A DNA stretch of 64,000 nucleotides from Sphingomonas montana (GCF_001956315.1 NZ_MOLY01000045.1:248001-312000), one strand, 5' to 3'; shown: positions 44,929 to 57,671, numbered from the stretch's first letter. The notes: a model not told the origin generated them from the sequence alone. Translations and numbers: made by a program.

Positions 44929-45038
44929 CGACCTCATCATCCTCTGCAGGGACGCCTCGATTGAGCGTCCTTCGACCTGGGGCCGACAATGACCCCTTTT
45001 CCGCACGATGCCGAGATCAAATCGCCATCACAGATGTT

Positions 45039-45052
45039 CTGTTATTTTACAG
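45039..45052. promoter_or_regulatory. Candidate inverted repeat in the dctA-dctB spacer
   Basis: CTGTTATTTTACAG pairs CTGT with ACAG across the short spacer. It could be an operator for DctD or another regulator; it is a single small repeat, so the call is weak. I found no convincing -24/-12 (GG-N10-GC) pair for dctA in the spacer. Confidence 0.2.
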
Positions 45053-45079
45053 TAGGTTAGGACAGCTCTGGTTTCCACG

Positions 45080-46933
45080 ATGGCCTTGGCCCGTGCGGAG
45101 TTACGCATGGGCAAGGCGCGATTTGTGCGGTATTCGGCACCCGTGCCGCGCCTTGCCTCTCTATTCCGGCGACTGATCCTCCCCGTCCTGCTGCTGCTCG
45201 TGCTGCTGGCCTTCGCGGTCGGGTTCGGCGCGGTCGCCCGCCGCGCGGCGGTCGCGGCGCAGGCCGCCGAATCGATGCGCGCCGCCCGCACCCACGCCCG
45301 CCTGCTCGAAAGCGAGTTGCAGAAGTTCCGCCTGCTCCCGCTGGTGCTCGACGAATATCCCGACGTCCGCGCCGCACTCCAGACACGGTCGGATGCCTCC
45401 CCCGCTGCCCGCCGGCTCGACGGCAAGCTGGCGCTGCTCGCCGCGCGCACCGGCGCCTCGGCGATCTACGCGATCGATCCGGCGGGCTTCACCGTCGCCG
45501 CCTCCAACGCCGGCCGCGCCGACAGCTTCGTCGCGCGCACCTACGGCTTCCGCCCCTATTTCGTGCAGGCGATCCGCAGCGGCCACGCCGAGTATTTCGC
45601 ACTCGGCAACGTCAGCGGCCGCGCCGGGCTGTTCCTCGCTCGCCGCATCATGGACGGCCCGCGCGTGCTCGGCGTCGTGGTGGTGAAGGTGGAGTTCCAG
45701 GGCATCGCACGCAGCTGGGCGGCGGCCGGCGGCACCACTCTGGTCGTCGATCGCCGCGGCATCGTGCTGATCGCCAGCGACCCCGCGTTGCGCTTCACCA
45801 CCACCGCCCCGCTGTCCGCGGCCGAACGCGCCGCGATCCGTGCTTCGCTCCAGTTCGGCGACAAGTCGCTGCCGCCCGCACCGTTCGCCATCGCCGGCAC
45901 GGGCGGACATGATCGCAGCGGCCAGCCGATCGTCGTCGGTACCGTCGCGGTCGATTTGCCCGGCTGGCGGCTGCTCCACGTCGTCGGACTCGCCCCCGCA
46001 TTCCGCGCCGCCGATGCGCGGGTCCGCTCCGCCACCTTCGCGCTGGCGGTGCTGCTCGCCGCACTTGCCGCCACTGCCGCCTGGCGCGCCGCCCGCGCCG
46101 CCCGCGCCCGCGACGCCGCCGACCAGCTGAAGGCGGAGGTCGCGCGCCGCACGATCGAACTGTCCGACGCCAACGACCAGCTTCGCATCGAGGTCGCCGA
46201 ACGCGAACGCGCCGACCGCCGGTTCCGCGCCGCGCGGGAGGAACTGGCGCAGGCCAACCGGCTCGGCTCGATCGGCACCATCACCGCCGGCGTCGCGCAC
46301 GAGATCAACCAACCCGTCGCCACCATCCGCACCTATGCCGAAAATGCCGCGACGCTGCTCGACCGGGGCGACGCCGTGCGCGCGCATGGCAACCTTTCGG
46401 CGATCGTCGATCTGACCGCGCGGATCGGCACGATCACCGCCGAACTGCGACGCTACGCCCGGCGCGGCACGCGGGACGTCGGCCCCGTCGCGCTTGCCGA
46501 CGTGCTGGACGGCACGCACCTGCTGATCGCGGACCGGTTCCGCGCCGCCGGCGTCCTGCTCGAACGCGCGCTGCCCGCCGCCCCCCTGCCGATCGTGCTA
46601 GCCGGCCGCGTCCGGCTGGAACAGGTGCTGGTCAACCTGCTCCAGAACGCGCTGGAGGCGGTTACCGGCCGCCCCGACGCGCGCGTCCGCCTGTCGATCG
46701 TGGCGCAGCAGGACTGCGTCGCGATCCTGATCGCCGACAATGGCCCCGGCATCGCGGCCGACCTGCGCGACACGCTGTTCGAACCGTTCATCACCGGGCG
46801 CGCGGACGGCCTCGGCCTCGGCCTCGGCATCGCGCGCGATATCATGATCGAATTCGGCGGCACGCTCGAACCCGTAACCTCCCCGCTCGGCGGTGCGGCG
46901 TTCCGCGCCACGCTGGTCCGGGTCGTCTCATGA
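45080..46933 (+). CDS. dctB: C4-dicarboxylate sensor histidine kinase DctB-like
   Basis: A 617-residue kinase. Two hydrophobic segments (about residues 30-55 and 320-340) enclose a periplasmic sensor region with a PAS/PDC-like fold, as in DctB. H407 in GVAHEINQPVATI is the phospho-acceptor; NALEAV is the N box, DNGPGI and GLGLGLGIA are the nucleotide boxes. The last codon overlaps dctD start region (46930-46933), so the pair is coupled. It is expected to sense periplasmic dicarboxylates and to control dctA. Confidence 0.87.
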   Translation: MALARAELRMGKARFVRYSAPVPRLASLFRRLILPVLLLLVLLAFAVGFGAVARRAAVAAQAAESMRAARTHARLLESELQKFRLLPLVLDEYPDVRAALQTRSDASPAARRLDGKLALLAARTGASAIYAIDPAGFTVAASNAGRADSFVARTYGFRPYFVQAIRSGHAEYFALGNVSGRAGLFLARRIMDGPRVLGVVVVKVEFQGIARSWAAAGGTTLVVDRRGIVLIASDPALRFTTTAPLSAAERAAIRASLQFGDKSLPPAPFAIAGTGGHDRSGQPIVVGTVAVDLPGWRLLHVVGLAPAFRAADARVRSATFALAVLLAALAATAAWRAARAARARDAADQLKAEVARRTIELSDANDQLRIEVAERERADRRFRAAREELAQANRLGSIGTITAGVAHEINQPVATIRTYAENAATLLDRGDAVRAHGNLSAIVDLTARIGTITAELRRYARRGTRDVGPVALADVLDGTHLLIADRFRAAGVLLERALPAAPLPIVLAGRVRLEQVLVNLLQNALEAVTGRPDARVRLSIVAQQDCVAILIADNGPGIAADLRDTLFEPFITGRADGLGLGLGIARDIMIEFGGTLEPVTSPLGGAAFRATLVRVVS

Positions 46934-48276
46934 TGGAGGCCGACCGTATGGAGAATGGCATGCAGGTTCTGCTGGTCGACGATGACGACGGCCTGCGCGG
47001 CGCGCTGGCGCAGGCGTTCGAACTGGCCGGCATCGACGTGATCGCCGAACAGCGGCCGACCGCCGCACTCGCCCGCATCGACCCCGCCTTCCCCGGCATC
47101 GTGGTCAGCGACGTGCGCATGCCGGGCATGGAGGGGACCGAGCTGTTCCGCCGGATCGCCGCGATCGATGCGGAGATCCCCGTCATCCTCATGACCGGCC
47201 ACGGCGACGTCGCGATGGCGGTGGCGGCGCTCAAGGACGGCGCGCATGATTTTGTGACCAAGCCGTTCGCCGCCGACCGCCTGATCGCCAGCGCACGCCG
47301 CGCCATGGCCACGCGCCGCCTCGTGCTCGACAACCGCGCCCTCCGGGCCGCGGCGGAACAGGCGGCCGGCGGCGACGCGCTGATCGGCGAAACCGCGGTC
47401 ATGGTCCGGCTGCGCGACACCATCGTCCAGGTGGCACAGGCGGAGGTCGACATCCTGATTGAGGGCGAGACCGGCACCGGCAAGGAAATGGTCGCCACCC
47501 TCCTCCACCGGGGCAGCGCGCGCCGCGCCCGGCCGTTCGTCGCGGTCAACTGCGCCGCGCTGCCCGACGGGATCGCGGAGGGCGAACTGTTCGGCAACGT
47601 CTATGGCGGCAGCGGGCGGCTGGCGCGCGTCGGCCGGATCGAGGCGTCCGACCATGGTACGCTCTTCCTCGACGAAATCGAAAGCATGACACCGGGCGTG
47701 CAGGGCAAGCTGCTCCGCGTGATCGAGGAACGCGAGGTCATGGCGATCGGTGCGGACGCCCCCCGCACGCTCGACCTGCGCATCGTCGCGGCCGCCAAGG
47801 AGGATCTGGCGGTCGCGGTCGCCGACGGCCGGTTCCGCGCGGACCTGCTCTACCGGCTCGACGCGGTCCGGCTCCGCGTGCCGCCCTTGCGCGAGCGCCG
47901 CGCCGACGTGCCGCTGCTGTTCGGCCACCTGCTGACGCTCGCCGCCACCCGCTTCGGCCGCGCCGTGCCGCGCATCGACGCCGCGGTCCAGGCGCGGCTT
48001 GCCGACCACGACTGGCCCGGCAATGTCCGCGAACTGCGCAACTTCGCCCAACGCGTCGTCCTCGGCGTAGACGCCCCCGCGCCCGAAGCCGCCACACCCG
48101 ACGCCACCCTCCCCGAACGCGTCGAACGTTTCGAAGCCGCCATCCTCCGCACCACCCTCGAACAGACCGCCGGCGACGTCCGCACCGCCCTCACGCTCCT
48201 CGGCATCCCCCGCAAGACCTTCTACGACAAGGTCGCGCGACATGGGATCGATCTGGACAGCTATCGGGGTGGCTAA
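46930..48276 (+). CDS. dctD: DctD-like response regulator without a GAFTGA loop
   Basis: A 448-residue NtrC-family protein. The receiver has D61 in VVSDVRMPG. The AAA+ domain shows Walker A GETGTGKE and Walker B GTLFLDEIE, and the C-terminus is a Fis-type helix-turn-helix (GIPRKTFYDKVARHG). The loop that should read GAFTGA is replaced by GNVYGGSGRL (residues 222-231), two residues shorter than in Rhizobium DctD. In known activators this loop contacts sigma-54, so activation of sigma-54 promoters is doubtful. The family position next to dctA and dctB still makes it the DctD of this locus. Confidence 0.88.
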   Translation: MMEADRMENGMQVLLVDDDDGLRGALAQAFELAGIDVIAEQRPTAALARIDPAFPGIVVSDVRMPGMEGTELFRRIAAIDAEIPVILMTGHGDVAMAVAALKDGAHDFVTKPFAADRLIASARRAMATRRLVLDNRALRAAAEQAAGGDALIGETAVMVRLRDTIVQVAQAEVDILIEGETGTGKEMVATLLHRGSARRARPFVAVNCAALPDGIAEGELFGNVYGGSGRLARVGRIEASDHGTLFLDEIESMTPGVQGKLLRVIEEREVMAIGADAPRTLDLRIVAAAKEDLAVAVADGRFRADLLYRLDAVRLRVPPLRERRADVPLLFGHLLTLAATRFGRAVPRIDAAVQARLADHDWPGNVRELRNFAQRVVLGVDAPAPEAATPDATLPERVERFEAAILRTTLEQTAGDVRTALTLLGIPRKTFYDKVARHGIDLDSYRGG

Positions 48277-48338
48277 CCCACATCATTGCTCCCGCCCTGT
48301 CGGCGGTATATACATGGTCAGTACCGCAGGAGGCCATC

Positions 48339-48617
48339 ATGTCAAAAGCCGCCATATTCACGATGAAGCTTGAACCCGATCTACGCGCCGAGTTCATGGC
48401 CGCGGCTGAGGAATGTCATCGGCCCGCCTCGCAGGTCGTACGCGAATTGATGCGCGAATTCGTCCAACGCCAGCAGGAGCGCCGCGACCATAGCGCTTTC
48501 TTGCACGACAAGGTGGCAGCAGCGCGCGCATCGGTTCACCAGAAGCTTGGCCGACCGGACGAAGCGGTGGAAGCCGACTTCGCCGCACGCCGCGCCCGGG
48601 CGACCGACCCGGCGTGA
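48339..48617 (+). CDS. Ribbon-helix-helix antitoxin (ParD-like)
   Basis: A 92-residue protein starting MSKAAIFTMKLEPDLRAEF, the N-terminal strand and helix of a CopG/ParD-type DNA-binding domain, and ending in a charged, likely disordered C-terminus that could wrap the toxin. An AGGAGG ribosome-binding site lies 5 bases upstream. Its stop overlaps the toxin GTG start (48614-48617), the usual arrangement of type II toxin-antitoxin pairs. It probably represses its own operon. Confidence 0.8.
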   Translation: MSKAAIFTMKLEPDLRAEFMAAAEECHRPASQVVRELMREFVQRQQERRDHSAFLHDKVAAARASVHQKLGRPDEAVEADFAARRARATDPA

Positions 48618-48901
48618 AGGTCCGTTGGACACCGGAAGCCGAACAGGACCGCCTGGCAATCTGGGAATATTTCGAAGCCCGTGCCCCCAACGCGGCGCTC
48701 CGTATCGATCAACTCTTCAGCGACGCCGCCGCCGGCCTGGCCGACTTCCCGATGCTCGGACACGAAGGCGAAATTCCCGGCACGCGCGAACTGACGCCGC
48801 ACCGCAGCTACCGCCTCGTCTATGAAGTCGCGAACGACACGGTCTGGATCCTCGTCCTCATCCACACCGCCCGCCTCTGGCCTTCGCTTCGGTCGTCCTG
48901 A
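48614..48901 (+). CDS. ParE/RelE-superfamily toxin
   Basis: A 95-residue protein of the ParE/RelE fold. WTPEAEQDRLAIWEYFEARAP is the N-terminal helix pair, DFPMLGHEGEIPGTRELTPHRSYRLVY is the core with conserved Arg and Tyr, and VWILVLIHTARLWP is the C-terminal strand. RelE-fold toxins cut mRNA or, for ParE, poison gyrase; the sequence does not decide. It starts with GTG overlapping the antitoxin stop, so the two are translationally coupled. Confidence 0.82.
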   Translation: MKVRWTPEAEQDRLAIWEYFEARAPNAALRIDQLFSDAAAGLADFPMLGHEGEIPGTRELTPHRSYRLVYEVANDTVWILVLIHTARLWPSLRSS

Positions 48902-48969
48902 GAGCGAACGTCCTAGCGTGGTGGTTAGCGGACATTGACCCATGGCGTGGTGTGTCCGATGCTTTCCTG

Positions 48970-49491
48970 ATGAGACGCCTGATCCTTTGCCTCTTGGTCA
49001 TCTGCATTGCATGTAGCGTTGCCGAGCAGCCGAAGTGGGCGGAAACAGTCGCTGCATACGAAGTGCCGCTACCAACAGACGCAGACAAGGCGCGCTTCAT
49101 TCAGCTTCTGCGCGAGGAAGGTAAGGCACGAGGCTTTCATGTTGATGCGGCCACCCGAGACGACTTGTTAATTCAGTCTGAGGTGTCCCCGATGACGTTC
49201 AATGCGTCGGTCTGGCGAGGAGATGACGAGGAGTCGATGGCTTCAGCTATGGACTTCAAAGATCGGATCGGACGCGTATGGATTGGATTCTCGCTTGGCC
49301 AAGACCCGGTACGTTCCGCTCGTTTCCGGGAAAAACTTGTTCCTAAAATCAAGAAACTTTGGCCAGCGACGGCGTCGCTCCCGATTATGCCCAGTGGAGC
49401 AATCCCGCTAACCGAAGACTTGGTGCGGACGGCTGCCGGGTATTCGGTCAAGCCATCCGCAGCGGCGAAATACAAGGACGCTGATCGGTAG
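48970..49491 (+). CDS. Hypothetical secreted protein with atypical composition
   Basis: A 173-residue protein whose start I place at ATG 48970 (MRRLILCLLVICIACS), giving a signal-peptide-like N-terminus; a GTG at 48952 is also possible. The rest has no recognised domain. Codons ending in A or T (for example TTA, CTT, AAA, GCA) are much more frequent than in neighbours, so the gene looks acquired. It follows the toxin gene directly and precedes the convergent galU. It could be cargo of the toxin-antitoxin island. Confidence 0.6.
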   Translation: MRRLILCLLVICIACSVAEQPKWAETVAAYEVPLPTDADKARFIQLLREEGKARGFHVDAATRDDLLIQSEVSPMTFNASVWRGDDEESMASAMDFKDRIGRVWIGFSLGQDPVRSARFREKLVPKIKKLWPATASLPIMPSGAIPLTEDLVRTAAGYSVKPSAAAKYKDADR

Positions 49492-49552
49492 CATCAGGCG
49501 AATGTCCGCAATTGGGCGTTAGCGGTCGCAGACGTTCGAACACCGACCAGGT

Positions 49553-50419
49553 CTACACCCCCCGCAAATACTCCCGCACGGCATCGCCGATCTCCGCATT
49601 CTCCAGCGCCAGCGCGATGTTGGCCTGGATGAAGCCTGCCTTGTCGCCGCAGTCGTGGCGCTGGCCGACGAAGGTCTGGGCGTGGAACGGCTGGACGCCG
49701 ATCAGTTTCGCCATCGCGTCGGTCAGCTGGATCTCGCCGCCGGCCCCCGCTTCCTGCGCGCCGAGCAGGTCCATGATCTCGGGCTGCAGGATGTAGCGCC
49801 CGATCGCCGCCAGCCGCGACGGCGCGTCCTCGGGCTTCGGCTTTTCGACCAGTCCCAGCACTTGCGTCACGTCGCCCTCGACCGTGCCGGGCGACACGAT
49901 GCCGTAGCGGCTCGTATGGGCCTGCGGCACCTCCAGCACGGCGATCACGTTGCCGCCCCTGGCGTCCTGCGTCTCGGCCATCTGCTTCAGGCAGGGGTTG
50001 CCCGGGTTCCACAGCAGTTCGTCGGCCAGCAGCACGGCGAACGGCTGGTTTTCGATGAAATGCCGCGCGCACCACACCGCGTGGCCGAGCCCAAGCGGCT
50101 CCTGCTGCCGCACGAACGCCACGTTGCCGGGGGCCAGCCGCGTACCTTCCAGCGTTTCGAGGATCGCATGCTTGGCGCGCGCGTGCAGCGTGGTCTCAAG
50201 CTCGAAGGCGATGTCGAAATAGTCCTCGATCGCATTCTTGCCGCGGCCGGTCACGAACACCATCGTCTCGATCCCGGCGGCCAGCGCCTCGTCCACCGCA
50301 TATTGGATCAGCGGCTTGTCGACGACGGGCAGCATCTCCTTGGGCACCGCCTTGGTCGCCGGCAGGAACCGCGTGCCGAGGCCGGCGACGGGGAAGACTG
50401 CGGTGCGGACTTGGGTCAT
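49553..50419 (-). CDS. galU: UTP--glucose-1-phosphate uridylyltransferase
   Basis: A 288-residue GalU. AVFPVAGLGTRFLPATKAVPKEMLP is the nucleotide-binding loop, YAVDEALAAGIETMVFVTGRGK follows, and VEKPKPEDAPS and GEIQLTDAMAKL are downstream motifs. It makes UDP-glucose for surface glycans and other uses. The start at 50419 overlaps the lysA stop (ATGA at 50416-50419), so it is the last gene of the argH-lysA-galU operon; the biochemical link is not obvious. Confidence 0.93.
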   Translation of the reverse strand: MTQVRTAVFPVAGLGTRFLPATKAVPKEMLPVVDKPLIQYAVDEALAAGIETMVFVTGRGKNAIEDYFDIAFELETTLHARAKHAILETLEGTRLAPGNVAFVRQQEPLGLGHAVWCARHFIENQPFAVLLADELLWNPGNPCLKQMAETQDARGGNVIAVLEVPQAHTSRYGIVSPGTVEGDVTQVLGLVEKPKPEDAPSRLAAIGRYILQPEIMDLLGAQEAGAGGEIQLTDAMAKLIGVQPFHAQTFVGQRHDCGDKAGFIQANIALALENAEIGDAVREYLRGV

Positions 50420-51699
50420 GCTTGTTCCTCCAACCAGGGGGGCAATGTATCGGCGGCGATAAGGGTTTCGATCGGCTGGCGCGCACGGACGACCGCCCAC
50501 GATGCGCCATCGACCAGAATTTCCGGGGTCAGGGCGCGGCTGTTATACGTGCTCGCCATCGTCGCGCCATAGGCGCCGGCGGTCATGAACGCGACCAGGT
50601 CGCCCTCCGCCACCACGTCCATCGGGCGGTGTGTGGCGAAGGTATCGCCGCTTTCGCACACCGGGCCGACCACGTTGGCGACGAACCGTTCCCCGTCCGG
50701 CGCGACCGCGCGGATATCGTGCCACGCATCGTACAGGCTGGGGCGCAGCAGGTCGTTCATCGCCGCGTCCAGGATCACCCAAGGGCTCGTCGCCCCCTCC
50801 TTCACCCGCACCACGGTCGACAGCAGGATGCCCGCATTGCCGACGATCAACCGCCCGGGTTCGAACATCAGCCGTACGTTCCAGCCGCGCGTCACCCGCG
50901 CCACCATCGCGCCATAGTCGGCCGGGCTGGGCGGCGGCGGGCGCGACGGATCATATGGCACGCCCAGCCCGCCGCCCAGATCCGCGGTCATGATCGCATG
51001 ACCGTCCGCGCGCAGGTCCGCGATCAGCCCACCGACCCGCACGAACGCCGCCTCCAGCGGCGCCAGATCGGTCAGCTGACTGCCGATATGCACCGCCACG
51101 CCCTGTATGCGGAGGCCCGGCAACGCCGCCGCACGCGCATAGGCCGCGACCGCGGTATCGTAGGGAATGCCGAACTTGTTGTCCGACCGGCCCGTCGAAA
51201 TCTTGGCATGCGTGCCCGCATCGACATCCGGGTTGATCCGGTACGCCACCCGCGCCACCCGCCCCAGCCGCGTCGCGACCGCGGACAGCGTGGCCGCCTC
51301 CGGCTCGCTTTCCAGGTTGAACTGGCCGACGCCCTGTTCCAGCGCCAGCGCCATCTCGTCTGCGGTCTTGCCCACGCCCGAAAACACGATCCGCTCCGCC
51401 GGTACGCCCGCCGCCAGCGCGCGCAGCATCTCGCCCGCCGACACCACGTCCGCGCCCAGGCCGGCCCGCGCCATCGTCGCCAGCACCGCACGGTTCGGGT
51501 TCGCCTTCACCGCAAAGGCGATCCACGGCCCGTCAGGCCCGCTGTCGGCCCCGGCCAGCCCGTCGCGGAACACCGCGATATGGCGCAGGATCGTCGCGGT
51601 GGAATACACATAGGCCGGCGTGCCGACCGCGGCCGCCAGCGCGGGCAACGCCACGTCCTCGACGTGCATCACGCCGCCCTGCATCTCGAAATGGTTCAT
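50416..51699 (-). CDS. lysA: Diaminopimelate decarboxylase
   Basis: A 427-residue fold-type III PLP enzyme. K65 in AFAVKANPN binds the cofactor, GVAVHIGSQLTD and GGGLGVPYD are phosphate-binding strands, and CESGDTFATHR carries the active-site Cys. It converts meso-diaminopimelate to lysine, the last step of lysine synthesis. The gene is flanked by a small lipoprotein gene 7 bases upstream and by galU overlapping downstream. Confidence 0.94.
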   Translation of the reverse strand: MNHFEMQGGVMHVEDVALPALAAAVGTPAYVYSTATILRHIAVFRDGLAGADSGPDGPWIAFAVKANPNRAVLATMARAGLGADVVSAGEMLRALAAGVPAERIVFSGVGKTADEMALALEQGVGQFNLESEPEAATLSAVATRLGRVARVAYRINPDVDAGTHAKISTGRSDNKFGIPYDTAVAAYARAAALPGLRIQGVAVHIGSQLTDLAPLEAAFVRVGGLIADLRADGHAIMTADLGGGLGVPYDPSRPPPPSPADYGAMVARVTRGWNVRLMFEPGRLIVGNAGILLSTVVRVKEGATSPWVILDAAMNDLLRPSLYDAWHDIRAVAPDGERFVANVVGPVCESGDTFATHRPMDVVAEGDLVAFMTAGAYGATMASTYNSRALTPEILVDGASWAVVRARQPIETLIAADTLPPWLEEQA

Positions 51700-51706
51700 G
51701 CCTGCC

Positions 51707-51952
51707 TCAATGCTGCGGCGGCAGGTCGAAACGGTCGTCCTGCCGTTCCTGCGACCGACGCAACACTTCCTCGCTGCGGTCCGGCCGCGCGCTGGGGGTG
51801 GGCGTCAGCAGCTCGTCCACCGTCGGCTGCACGCGCGCCTGTGCAGGGGCGACGGGCAACGACGCACCCTGTGCGGGCTGCAACGCCTCGCGCCGTCCGC
51901 ATGCGGACAATGCGGCGCAGACCATGAGGCCCAGCATCATGCGTTTCATCAT
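51707..51952 (-). CDS. Small lipoprotein, LptM-like
   Basis: An 81-residue protein with a short signal and lipobox [20 protein letters not shown] (cleavage before Cys18). Its position between argH and lysA matches the LptM/YifL-type small lipoproteins of other proteobacteria, which help the LPS translocon LptDE to mature. The CG-R/Q start after the lipid site agrees with LptM. The rest is low-complexity and charged. The first Met overlaps the argH stop (ATGA at 51949-51952). Confidence 0.75.
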   Translation of the reverse strand: MMKRMMLGLMVCAALSACGRREALQPAQGASLPVAPAQARVQPTVDELLTPTPSARPDRSEEVLRRSQERQDDRFDLPPQH

Positions 51953-53316
51953 GCCAACGCCTCCTTCGCGCGGGCCACCGCCTCGCGCACCCGCACCGGT
52001 GCGGTGCCGCCATGGCTGGTCCGCGCCGCCACCGACGCATCGACCGACAAGGCGTCATAGACCCGCGCGTCGATCCGCGGATCGATCGCCTTCAGCGCCT
52101 CGATCGGGATCTGGTCCAGCGCGCACCCCCGCGTCTCGGCAAGCCGCACTGCCTGCCCCGTGATATGATGCGCCTCGCGGAACGGCACGTCCGCCACCCG
52201 CACCAGCCAGTCGGCCAGATCGGTCGCGGTCGAAAACCCGGCCTCCGCCGCCGCGCGCATCCGCTCCGTCCGGAACGTCACGCTTTCGACCATGCCGGTC
52301 ATCGCCGCGATCGACAGCGCGAGCAGGTCGTGCGCCTCGAACACCGGTGGCTTGTCGTCCTGCATGTCCTTGGAATAGGCCAGCGGCAGCCCCTTCATCG
52401 TCATGGTCAGCGCCATCATGCACCCCGCGATCCGCCCCGCATGGCCGCGCACCAGCTCTGCCGCGTCCGGATTGCGCTTCTGCGGCATGATCGACGATCC
52501 GGTCGACCAGGCGTCGGACAGCGCGACGAACCCGAACGGCTGCGATGCCCAGATCACGAACTCCTCCGCCAGCCGCGACAGGTGGACCGCACATGTCGTG
52601 GCGGCCATCAGATAATCCATCGCAAAATCGCGGTCGGACACGCTGTCCAGCGAATTGGCGGTCGGCCCGTCGAACCCCAGCGCCGCCGCGGTCGCATCCC
52701 GGTCGATCGGGAACCCCGTTCCCGCCAGCGCCGCGGACCCCAGCGGCGACAGATTTGCCCGCGCCTTTGCATCGGCGAAGCGGGACCGGTCCCGCCCGAC
52801 CATCTCGTAATAGGCCATCAGATGATGCCCCAGCGTCACCGGCTGCGCGACCTGCAGATGGGTGAACCCCGGCATCACGCTGTCGGCATGTTCCTCCGCC
52901 CGCGTCACCAGCGCACGCTGCAACCCGGCCAGCCCGGCCAGAACCGCATCGATCGCGCTGCGCACCCACAGCTTGAAATCGGTCGCGACCTGGTCGTTGC
53001 GCGACCGCGCGGTATGCAGCCGGCCGGCCGCCGGGCCGATCAGCTGCGCCAGCCGCTGCTCGGTCGCCATGTGGATGTCTTCGAGCGCCAAATCGACGGT
53101 CACCCCGTCCGCCGCATATTCGCCCTCGACCGTCGCCAGTCCGGCGTCGATCGCGGCGGCATCGTCCGGCGAAACGATCCCCGCGGCACCCAGCATCGCG
53201 GCATGCGCGCGCGATCCGGCAATGTCTTCGCGCCACAATCGCTTGTCGAACGGGATGGATGCGTTAATCTCACGCATCACCGCGGCGGGCCCTTCTGAAA
53301 AGCGCCCTCCCCACAT
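51949..53316 (-). CDS. argH: Argininosuccinate lyase
   Basis: A 455-residue member of the fumarase/aspartase superfamily. [20 protein letters not shown] is the standard N-terminus; [26 protein letters not shown] and the signature [16 protein letters not shown] are all present. It splits argininosuccinate to arginine and fumarate. Start at 53316, with AAGGAAG 12 bases upstream. It is divergent from the TlpA-like gene, whose TTG start is only 16 bases away, so the two share control sequence that must lie inside both coding regions. Confidence 0.95.
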   Translation of the reverse strand: MWGGRFSEGPAAVMREINASIPFDKRLWREDIAGSRAHAAMLGAAGIVSPDDAAAIDAGLATVEGEYAADGVTVDLALEDIHMATEQRLAQLIGPAAGRLHTARSRNDQVATDFKLWVRSAIDAVLAGLAGLQRALVTRAEEHADSVMPGFTHLQVAQPVTLGHHLMAYYEMVGRDRSRFADAKARANLSPLGSAALAGTGFPIDRDATAAALGFDGPTANSLDSVSDRDFAMDYLMAATTCAVHLSRLAEEFVIWASQPFGFVALSDAWSTGSSIMPQKRNPDAAELVRGHAGRIAGCMMALTMTMKGLPLAYSKDMQDDKPPVFEAHDLLALSIAAMTGMVESVTFRTERMRAAAEAGFSTATDLADWLVRVADVPFREAHHITGQAVRLAETRGCALDQIPIEALKAIDPRIDARVYDALSVDASVAARTSHGGTAPVRVREAVARAKEALA

Positions 53317-53332
53317 CTGATTGGAGTCTTCC

Positions 53333-53917
53333 TTGCGGCCGCTGATCGTCCTGCTCCTCGCGCTGGCAGTCGCCGGCTGCGATAGAGGCAAGCCCGAAAC
53401 CCCGCAACCCGCGGCGGACACGGTTGCCACGTCCGTTCCCGCCAACGCGGCGACGCCCGAAATGCCCAAGGGCAGCAAGCTGGACACGAGCCACGCGGGC
53501 GAGGCCCTGCCCACCGCCGCCTTCACCGGCCCGGACGGCGCGCCCGCCACGCTCGCTGCGCATGCCGGCAAGCCGCTGATCGTCAACCTGTGGGCCACCT
53601 GGTGTGCGCCCTGCCTCGCCGAAATGCCGACGCTCGACGCGCTGGCCGGCCGCGAGAAGGACCGGCTGCATCTGATGGTCGTCAGTCAGGATCTGGCCGG
53701 CAAGCGCGAGGTCGACCCGTACTTCGCCACCCACAAATTTACCGCGCTGCAGCCTTATCTCGACAAGCAGAACGTCCTGATGGACGCGGTGAAGGCCGAC
53801 ACGCTGCCCGTCACCATCCTCTACGGCGCGGACGGCAAGGAACGCTGGCGCGTCGTCGGCGGCATGGACTGGACCGGCGCGGACGCGAAAGCGCTGATCG
53901 ACAAGGCGTTGACCTAA
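53333..53917 (+). CDS. TlpA-family thioredoxin-like lipoprotein
   Basis: A 194-residue protein. A TTG start at 53333 follows GGAG by six bases and begins [16 protein letters not shown], a lipoprotein signal with lipobox AVAGC. The thioredoxin fold shows [20 protein letters not shown] (CxxC), [16 protein letters not shown] and cis-Pro [16 protein letters not shown]. It is probably a periplasmic membrane-anchored thiol-disulfide reductase, as in cytochrome c maturation. In sphingomonads TlpA next to argH is common; the functional link is unclear. Confidence 0.85.
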   Translation: MRPLIVLLLALAVAGCDRGKPETPQPAADTVATSVPANAATPEMPKGSKLDTSHAGEALPTAAFTGPDGAPATLAAHAGKPLIVNLWATWCAPCLAEMPTLDALAGREKDRLHLMVVSQDLAGKREVDPYFATHKFTALQPYLDKQNVLMDAVKADTLPVTILYGADGKERWRVVGGMDWTGADAKALIDKALT

Positions 53918-53930
53918 GGGCTGCCGAAGA

Positions 53931-54046
53931 CCCTCTCCCCTCCGGGGAGAGGGTTGGGAGAGGGGAGCAACGCTCGCGACTTGGCCCGACCGTCACCCCA
54001 AGCCGCACCCCCTCTCCCCGACCCTCTCCCCCAAGGGGAGAGGGGG
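53931..54046. repeat. Two CCCTCTCCCC hairpins between tlpA-like gene and recF
   Basis: CCCTCTCCCCTCCGGGGAGAGGG (53931-53953) is a perfect hairpin and CCCTCTCCCCCAAGGGGAGAGGG (54021-54043) is another; the two are in direct orientation. The first can act as a terminator for the TlpA-like gene. The unit is a widespread repeat type in proteobacterial spacers. Confidence 0.7.
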
Positions 54047-54058
54047 AAGAAGTACAAA

Positions 54059-57671
<3,613 letters not shown>

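Noticed and set aside
44941-45079. Possible sigma-54 promoter for dctA
   Set aside because: A GG-N10-GC pair (minus strand, GGGTCATTGTCGGC) exists but the -24 and -12 surroundings do not match TGGCAC / TTGCA, so it was not called.
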